DNA of 64,000 bases from Allokutzneria sp. NRRL B-24872 (GTDB lineage Bacteria; Actinomycetota; Actinomycetes; Mycobacteriales; Pseudonocardiaceae), in NCBI RefSeq assembly GCF_002155965.1, contig NZ_MUMH01000086.1, forward strand, positions 1-64,000, given 5' to 3'. Positions 61,301-64,000 of this stretch are shown one piece after another. The number at the start of each line of letters is the position of its first letter. Position 1 is the stretch's first letter. Made by a program: the position numbers and the translations under genes. A model generated the notes under the pieces. It saw nothing but the letters and a program-made list of their open reading frames with translations. It did not search any database and was not told the DNA's origin.

Positions 61301-64000
61301 ACGCTGGTTGCGGGCGTGGTGTCGCTGCTCGGCGTCGACGAGCGACCGCATGCGGCGCTGTCCGTGGGCGCCGCGCTGTCGGTGCTGCTCGTGCAGGCGT
61401 TGGGCGACGCGGACATTCAGGCTCCACTGTGGACGGTCACGGCCGAAGCGATGCCTGTTGGCGGTGTGGTGCCGAGTGCGGTCCAGAACGCGATCTGGGG
61501 CTTCGGCCGCGTGGCCGCGCTGGAGCACTCGCGTCGGTGGGGCGGCCTCATCGACCTTCCGGGTGTGCTCAGCGAGGGCGTGCTCGGGCACCTCGTCGGC
61601 GTGCTCGGCCAGTCCGCTGAGGACCAGGTGGTGATCCGCGAGAACGGCGTCCACGGGCGGAGGCTCGCGCGACTGTCCACTAAGGATGGTTCACAGTGGA
61701 CTCCTCGCGGCACTGTGCTGATCACCGGCGGCACTGGGGCCCTTGGTGGGCACGTTGGTCGTTGGCTGGCGAGCGCGGGGGCCGAGCACCTGGTGCTGAC
61801 CAGCCGCCGCGGGCTGGACGCGCCGGGCGCTGCTGAGCTGAAGACCGAGTTGGAGGCTCTGGGCGCGCGGGTGACTGTGGCCGCGTGCGATGTGGCTGAT
61901 CGTGACGCGGTGGCTGCGCTGCTGGCTGAGCACCCGGTGAACGCTGTGGTGCACACGGCGGGTGTGGACCAGCTGGAGCCCCTGGCGGACATGGACTTGG
62001 AGTCCTTCGCCGACGTGCTCTCCGCGAAGGTCGGCGGCGCCGTGCACCTGCACGAGCTCGCCGGAGACCTGGACGCGTTCGTGCTCTTCTCCTCCATCGC
62101 GGGGGTGTGGGGCGGCGGTCACCAGGCTGCTTACGCGGCGGCCAACGCGTTCCTGGACGGGCTCGCCGAGCGGCGGCGCGCACAGGGGCTCGCGGCGACC
62201 GCCGTGGCGTGGGGACCGTGGGACGACGGAGGCATGGCCGAGGGTGAGGAGGCCGGTCAGCGGCTCAGCCGTCGTGGCCTGGTCCGGATGCGCGCCGCGC
62301 TGGCGGTGTCCGCGATGCGCCGGGTGATCGGTGTGCCTGCCGCGACGGTGGTCGACGTCGACTGGGAGCGGTTCATCGCGCCCTTCACGGTCAGCCGCTC
62401 GAGCGCGCTGCTCAGCGACCTCGTCTCGGTCAAGCAGGCTGAGCCGGAGCTGGTCTCGTCGCCGCTCGTGAACCTCACCGAGGCCGAGCTCGTCGAGCTG
62501 GTCCGGACGCACGCCTCGGCGGTGCTGGGGTATGCGGACAGCGGCGCCGTTGAGGCGGGCCGGGCGTTCAAGGACCTCGGTTTCGACTCGCTGACCGCCG
62601 TCGAGCTGCGCAACCAGCTCACCGCCGCGACCGGGCTGACGCTGCCGCCGACGCTGGTCTTCGACTACCCCAACGCGCTCGCTCTCGCCGCGCACCTGCG
62701 CTCGGAGCTGAGCGGGACTCGGGAAGTCACGTCCGCGTCGGCGGTGACCGTGACGGACGAGCCGATCGCGATCGTCGGCATGGCCTGTCGCTACCCGGGC
62801 GGGGTCGACTCGCCCGAAGACCTGTGGAACCTGGTCGCAAGTGGTACTGACGGCATCTCGGAGTTCCCGGAGGACCGTGGTTGGGACGTCGCGAACCTCT
62901 ACGACTCGAACCCGGACAGCTCCGGCAAGTCCTACGTGAAGCACGGCGGTTTCCGGTACGACGCGGCCGAGTTCGACGCGGCGTTCTTCGGGATCTCTCC
63001 GCGCGAGGCCACGGTGATGGACCCGCAGCAACGACTGCTGCTGGAGACCGCGTGGGAGACCTTCGAGCGCGCGGGCCTCGACCCGGAGATGGTGCGCGGC
63101 ACGCAGACCGGCGTGTTCGTCGGCTCGGGCTACCAGGACTACGCGGCCCAGGCTTTCAGTGCGGCCGATGACTCTGAAGGTTTCTTCGGCACCGGAAACA
63201 CCGCGAGCATCATGTCGGGCCGCATCGCCTACACCTTCGGGCTCGAAGGCCCGGCGGTCACCATCGACACCGCGTGCTCGTCTTCGCTGGTCGCGCTGCA
63301 CTGGGCGGTTCAGGCGCTGCGCAACGGCGAGTGCTCGATGGCGCTGGCCGGCGGTGTGATGATCATGGCGACGCCGCGGGCGTTCGTGGAGTTCAGCCGC
63401 CAGCGCGGGCTCGCGGAGGACGGCCGGTGCAAGGCCTTCGCCGCGGCGGCTGACGGCACCGGCTGGTCCGAGGGCATCGGCATGCTGCTGGTGGAGCGCC
63501 TTTCCGACGCCCAGCGCAACGGCCACAAGGTGCTCGCCGTGGTACGCGGTTCCGCGGTGAACCAGGATGGCGCGTCGAACGGGCTGACTGCGCCGAACGG
63601 CCCGGCTCAGCAGCGGGTGATCCGGCAGGCTCTCGCCTCGGCTGGGCTCGCTCCGTCCGACGTGGACGCTGTGGAGGCGCACGGCACGGGCACGCGGCTC
63701 GGTGATCCGATCGAGGCGCAGGCGGTTCTCGCGACGTACGGGCAGGACCGCGCGCAGCCGTTGTGGCTCGGGTCGCTGAAGTCCAACATCGGCCACACAC
63801 AGGCGGCTGCCGGTGTCGGTGGCGTGATCAAGATGGTCATGGCGATGCGCAACGGGGTGCTGCCGAAGACCCTGCACATCGACGCGCCGACGCCGAACGT
63901 GGACTGGTCGGCTGGAGCTGTGTCGCTGCTGACCGAGGCCGTTCCGTGGGAGTCCGGCCGGCCGCGTCGTGCTGGTATCTCGTCCTTCGGGGTATCCGGT
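49394..64000 (+). CDS. Type I polyketide synthase, modules 8-10 and start of 11 (PKS-4, cut by window end)
   Basis: The first 4869 residues of a further PKS, open in frame to the right edge. After the docking helix ([20 protein letters not shown]) come three KS-AT-KR-ACP modules and the KS of a fourth. Each of modules 8-10 reduces to a hydroxyl only, so the enzyme switches from polyene to polyol building. AT specificities are malonyl, methylmalonyl, malonyl. All three KRs lack the LDD motif and carry the Trp eight residues before the catalytic Tyr, with Gln at -3, which predicts A1-type (L-hydroxyl) products. The ATG at 49394 is preceded by GAGGACGGAC and lies 30 bases after PKS-3. Chain release and tailoring are not visible. 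Confidence 0.97.
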   Translation, partial: MANDDKLRDYLKRVMVDLRQTRRQLDELESKDTEPIAIVGMACRYPGGVASPEQLWDLVSSGRDAVSGFPADRGWDLEGIYDPDPDRAGRTYTRHGGFLDDAAGFDPAFFGISPREALAMDPQQRLLLQTSWEAIERAGIDPMSVRGGQAGVFVGTNGQDHASLLRSGDEETEAHALTANTAAVISGRIAYALGLEGPAVTVDTACSSSLVAMHLAAHALRQGECSLALAGGATIMATPNTFIAFSRQRGLSSDGRCRAFSASADGTGMAEGVGVILLERLSDARRNGHPVLAVIRGSAVNQDGASNGLTAPNGPSQERVIRQALANARLTPEQVDVVEAHGTATALGDPIEADALLATYGQDHPADRPLWLGSIKSNIGHSQAAAGVAGVIKMVMALQHGVLPRTLHVDAPSPHVDWASGNVRLLTSAEPWPDVDRPRRAGVSSFGASGTNAHVILEQAVAEPAPVASPAAGPVAWVLSGKSDAALRAQAARLLSFVDTSASPVDVALSLATTRSAWERRAAVVGSSVEELTEGLRAVAAGEGSALAVEGVARSGKVGFVFSGQGSQRLGMGQELFDTYPVFAAAFTEVVNYLTVDVKSPDLDQTGNAQPALFALEVALFRLLESWGVRPDVVAGHSIGEIAAAHVAGVLSLKDAAALVGARARLMQALPVGGAMVAVQASEAEVLPLLTDGVGIAAINGPESVVVSGTEDAVLAVVAQFAGRKTSRLKVSHAFHSPLMEPMLAEFASALSDLTFNEPQIPIVSTLTGSLVERCSVEYWVRHVRDSVRFADGVRAMREQGVTRFVEVGPGGVLSAMVQGCVDDAVAVPVLRAERAEPQAIVTALAQLHTHGVPVDWSVFGGAKVDLPTYAFQKERFWLDKPAPVVDAADAEFWASVEREDVASLATALGLSADELDAVVPKLSAWRRQRHEVSTVDSWTYRIDWQPLPEIKSAALAGNWVVVAEEGDERAAAVAEGLGARLVTDLAELTEADGILSFGSLTATVKLLRAGVEAPLWCATRGAVHDNLDPDQSMVWGLGRAVALEHPQRWGGLVDLGENVDVGRLAAVLNQTSEDQVVIRDNGVFAARLSRVQRGITEPWTPRGTVLITGGTGALAGHLARWLAKAGAEHLVLTSRRGMEAPGAAELKAELEASTEVTVLACDMADRDAVQNLLAEHTFTSVFHTAGVEQFTPFDELTDEDFARTLGAKVTGAALLDELLGERELDAFVLYSSIAATWGSGQQTAYAAANAYLDGLAHQRRARGLAATSVAWGPWGGGGMLTDSDEAQLSRRGVSAMRPDLAVSALRRALDSGETAIAVADVDWGRFIPPFTLNRPSALLSGFTEAAPAEENAAPLVAKLSGLSTEDQIAALLDIVRGQVAAVLGHRGADSVETDRAFKDLGFDSLTAIEMRTKVGAATGLSLPATLIFDYPNPLVLAEFLHAELFGSAAATTRVVTASADEPIAIVAMSCRLPGGVASPEALWQLVSEGVDAISGFPGDRGWDIDSLYDPDPERTGTTYARDGGFLADATDFDAAFFGISPREALAMDPQQRLLLEASWEVFERAGLTPAQVKGTRTGVYAGLAFQGYGTESGTKPDGVEGHLLTGGASSVASGRVAYTFGLEGPAVTIDTACSSSLVALHLAVQSLRSGESDMALAGGVCVMASPNVFVEFSRQRGLSPDGRCRAFSADADGTGWSEGVGMILVERLSDAQRFGHPVLAVVRGTAINQDGASNGLTAPNGPAQQRVIREALAAAGLAPSDVDTVEAHGTGTTLGDPIEAQALLATYGRDRDQPLWVGSLKSNIGHTQAAAGVAGVIKMVMAMRNGVLPQTLHAGEPTPHVDWSAGNVRLLTESVPWQVDRPRRAGISSFGASGTNAHAIIEQAPPGEAPRTTPEPTAPVPWVLSAKSAKALRAQAARLAEHLTDRDWNPIDIGFSLDGRAAFEERAVVVGTDRESLLEGLQAFTVTGTATTKGKAVFVFPGQGSQWQGMAVELLETSPVFRERIAKCEQALEPFVDWSLTEVLRGVEGAPTTDRVDVVQPVLWAVMVSLAELWRSFGVEPAAVIGHSQGEIAAAAVSGALSLSDAARVVSLRSKALLELSGLGGMVSVALPLADTTALISQWDGRIGIAAVNGPATTVVSGDADALDELMVVSEQRDARARRVNVDYASHSAHVERIEQRLAEVLAPIVPRSGGVPFYSTVTGALIDTGEVDAEYWYRNLRQTVLMREAVEAAITDGHDVFVESSPHPVMIMALEDTIEASEATAAVVPSLRRDQGGLDRFTLSLGQAYVHGVVVDWSSLLPGKQIELPTYAFQRERFWFEPASATVAAAPVDEVESGFWESVEREDLDSIAETLGVGADESLSAILPRLSAWRRSRREQSVVDSWRYRVTWKPLTTAPAELSGTWIVVATEETEWVSAVRSALSGELVIIDLAADRAALAAQLRELGPVNGIVSLLADDAGVSVQHKDLTQGIASTVLLVQALGDAEIDAPLWCATRTAVAVGRSEHVEAPVQSQLWGFGRVVALEHPRRWGGMIDLPSNIDARVAGRLLAVLSQSSEDQVAVRASGAFGRRLVRAKSSSDSPQWTPRGTVLITGGTGALGGHVARWLAEAGAEHLVLTSRRGIDAPGAAELSAELEALGANVTVAACDVTDRDSVAAVLAAHPVNAVVHAAGIDSHAMIEDTTLDEFADTLSAKVAGAVHLHELLGDQELDAFILFSSGAGIWGSGRQGAYSAGNAFMDALVEHRRSRGLAGLAISWGAWADGGMAAQGDAEEILRRRGVHTMPAAMALSALRQALSDGETTLTVAAFDWALFAPRFTVNRASALLDELPEVRRALESGDEETTAAGPTPLVAKLSALTAGEQDRLLVDLVRTQAATVLGHNGATEVEAGRAFKELGFDSLTAVELRNKLNAATGLKLPTTAVFDYPNALALASFLRSELSGTREVAAASTVTVTDEPIAIVGMACRFPGGANSPEELWQLLESGTDVISLWPDDRGWDTEGMYDPEPGKPGKTYARDGGFLYDAAGFDAGLFGISPREALAMDPQQRLLLESSWEVFERAGIDPMSLKGSQTGVFVGMAYQGYGAGLAEVPEGVEGHLLTGGASSVVSGRVAYTFGLEGPAVTVDTACSSSLVALHLAMQSLRSGESTMAIAGGVNVMAGLTGFVEFSRQRGLSPDGRCKAFAESADGTGWADGVGLVLVERLSDAQRNGHKVLAVVRGSAVNQDGASNGLTAPNGPAQQRVIRQALASAGLVPSDVDAVEAHGTGTKLGDPIEAQALLATYGQERQAPLWLGTLKSNIGHSQAAAGVAGVIKMVMALRNDLLPKTLHVDEPTSHVDWSTGDVRLLTEAQPWPSNDRPRRAGISSFGVSGTNAHVIVEEYTCDAVSARVGRPGAGVPLDTVEEAPAVLPVAPASAPAEVAWVLSGKTSAAVRDQASRLLSIVDDVPSLDVARVLATGRAALEHRAAVVGSDRDSLVEGLHALVAGTPNSGVTVGRADNAGNVAFLFSGQGSQRAGMGCELYEAFPAFAAAFDDACAHVDVHGDRPLRDVVFGDSSDLGRTEFTQPALFALEVALFRLLESWGVRPDVVTGHSIGEIAAAHVAGALSLADAAKLVSARAQLMQALPAGGAMVAIQATEAEVLPHLDDAVSIAAINGPESVVVSGAEDAVLAVAAQFTDRKTSRLKVSHAFHSPLMEPMLAEFEKALDGIEFQVPGIPIVSASTGSVVERYSVAYWVRHVRDAVRFAEALDTVHAQGVNRFVEIGPGGVLTAMAQGCLADVVTVALLRSDRPETQSITTAVAQLHAHGVAVDWSAVYPGAGVVDLPTYPFQHERYWLMPSAPVVVSEDGGFWDTVEQADVTSLAETLDLPAEQLEAVLPRLSAWRRQRRDESTVDNWTYRVDWKPLRGLNAQPYGTWIVLATEETEWTTAVTDGLAARGLRVYPIAVETTADRSAITRQLVRASEETLVAGVVSLLGVDERPHAALSVGAALSVLLVQALGDADIQAPLWTVTAEAMPVGGVVPSAVQNAIWGFGRVAALEHSRRWGGLIDLPGVLSEGVLGHLVGVLGQSAEDQVVIRENGVHGRRLARLSTKDGSQWTPRGTVLITGGTGALGGHVGRWLASAGAEHLVLTSRRGLDAPGAAELKTELEALGARVTVAACDVADRDAVAALLAEHPVNAVVHTAGVDQLEPLADMDLESFADVLSAKVGGAVHLHELAGDLDAFVLFSSIAGVWGGGHQAAYAAANAFLDGLAERRRAQGLAATAVAWGPWDDGGMAEGEEAGQRLSRRGLVRMRAALAVSAMRRVIGVPAATVVDVDWERFIAPFTVSRSSALLSDLVSVKQAEPELVSSPLVNLTEAELVELVRTHASAVLGYADSGAVEAGRAFKDLGFDSLTAVELRNQLTAATGLTLPPTLVFDYPNALALAAHLRSELSGTREVTSASAVTVTDEPIAIVGMACRYPGGVDSPEDLWNLVASGTDGISEFPEDRGWDVANLYDSNPDSSGKSYVKHGGFRYDAAEFDAAFFGISPREATVMDPQQRLLLETAWETFERAGLDPEMVRGTQTGVFVGSGYQDYAAQAFSAADDSEGFFGTGNTASIMSGRIAYTFGLEGPAVTIDTACSSSLVALHWAVQALRNGECSMALAGGVMIMATPRAFVEFSRQRGLAEDGRCKAFAAAADGTGWSEGIGMLLVERLSDAQRNGHKVLAVVRGSAVNQDGASNGLTAPNGPAQQRVIRQALASAGLAPSDVDAVEAHGTGTRLGDPIEAQAVLATYGQDRAQPLWLGSLKSNIGHTQAAAGVGGVIKMVMAMRNGVLPKTLHIDAPTPNVDWSAGAVSLLTEAVPWESGRPRRAGISSFGVSG
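49493..53735 (+). other. PKS-4 module 8: KS-AT(malonyl)-KR(A-type)-ACP
   Basis: KS Cys206, with an atypical EAHGTATALGDPIEA where the other extension KS domains have GTGT. AT GHSIGE and HAFH (malonyl). No DH. KR (catalytic part about 52705-53260) has GGTGALAG, no LDD (AGVEQFTPFDE), Trp in ATWGSG and YAAAN. ACP Ser1405. First hydroxyl after the polyene. Confidence 0.92.
53774..58230 (+). other. PKS-4 module 9: KS-AT(methylmalonyl)-KR(A-type)-ACP
   Basis: KS Cys1634. AT GHSQGE and YASH from Tyr2169 (methylmalonyl). KR (about 57160-57720) GGTGALGG, no LDD (AGIDSHAMIED), Trp in GIWGSG, YSAGN. ACP Ser2904. Adds CH(CH3) and a hydroxyl. Confidence 0.93.
58271..62730 (+). other. PKS-4 module 10: KS-AT(malonyl)-KR(A-type)-ACP
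   Basis: KS Cys3133. AT HAFH (malonyl), of full-length type with RPLRDVVF, unlike the shortened malonyl ATs elsewhere. KR (about 61705-62240) GGTGALGG, no LDD (AGVDQLEPLAD), Trp in GVWGGG, YAAAN. ACP Ser4399. The KS-AT linker carries the repeat shared with module 4. Confidence 0.93.
62756..64000 (+). other. PKS-4 module 11: KS (partial module at window end)
   Basis: KS with Cys4628 (DTACSSS), EAHGTGT and the [11 protein letters not shown] histidine motif; it is nearly complete when the window ends in SSFGVSG. The AT choice and reductive domains of module 11 are outside the window. Confidence 0.93.

Noticed and set aside
11450-64000. Trans-AT or iterative PKS
   Set aside because: Every complete module has its own AT with intact GHS motif, and domain order is textbook cis-AT.
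1-64000. tRNA, rRNA, riboswitch or phage attachment genes
   Set aside because: I saw no cloverleaf, rRNA-like or known riboswitch sequence on either strand; gaps are short apart from 1968-2193 and 11157-11449.

Overview
The window is high-GC actinomycete DNA. Short SD-led genes, GTG/TTG starts, TetR, PadR and ECF-type regulators, a CU044_5270-type protein and a very large modular type I polyketide synthase (PKS) all fit an actinobacterium, probably of the Pseudonocardiales. That placement is inferred from gene content and codon style; no rRNA or tRNA gene is present to confirm it.

Bases 1-11156 hold ordinary regulatory, transport and envelope genes in small units. (1) A Gfo/Idh/MocA oxidoreductase (truncated at the left edge) diverges from a TetR regulator across two palindromic operators. 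(2) A membrane-anchored protein of unknown function and an EamA transporter lie on the minus strand; the transporter diverges from a second TetR gene across two identical-arm operators. (3) A tightly packed plus-strand run encodes an ECF-like sigma factor, a CU044_5270-type membrane protein, a lipoprotein, a membrane-fusion protein carrying a peptidoglycan-binding domain, and a MacB/FtsX-type ABC transporter (ATPase and permease). (4) A PadR regulator is coupled to a HAAS-like membrane protein behind a clear palindromic operator. (5) A minus-strand SAM methyltransferase closes the region.

From 11450 to the right edge, four collinear plus-strand genes encode a cis-AT type I PKS. PKS-1 (7402 aa) carries a KSQ-AT-ACP loading module and modules 1-4, PKS-2 (3412 aa) modules 5-6, PKS-3 (1791 aa) module 7, and PKS-4 (cut by the window end) modules 8-10 and the KS of module 11. 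Module 1 is KS-AT-KR-ACP, modules 2-7 are all KS-AT-DH-KR-ACP, and modules 8-10 return to KS-AT-KR-ACP. AT motifs predict malonyl units except methylmalonyl in modules 6, 7 and 9. By collinearity the ACP10 intermediate is a 22-carbon chain that starts CH3-CH(OH)-CH2, continues through six conjugated double bonds (the last two C-methylated), and ends in a 1,3-polyol. This is a polyene-type polyketide whose release and tailoring genes lie beyond the window. A palindrome upstream of PKS-1 closely resembles the operator of PAS-LuxR polyene regulators (PimM family).

Cross-cutting signals include near-identical DNA tracts shared between modules, a recurrent TCCAC(A/T)GTGGA palindrome, a 10-residue-shorter AT variant in six modules, and a short repeat inserted in two KS-AT linkers.
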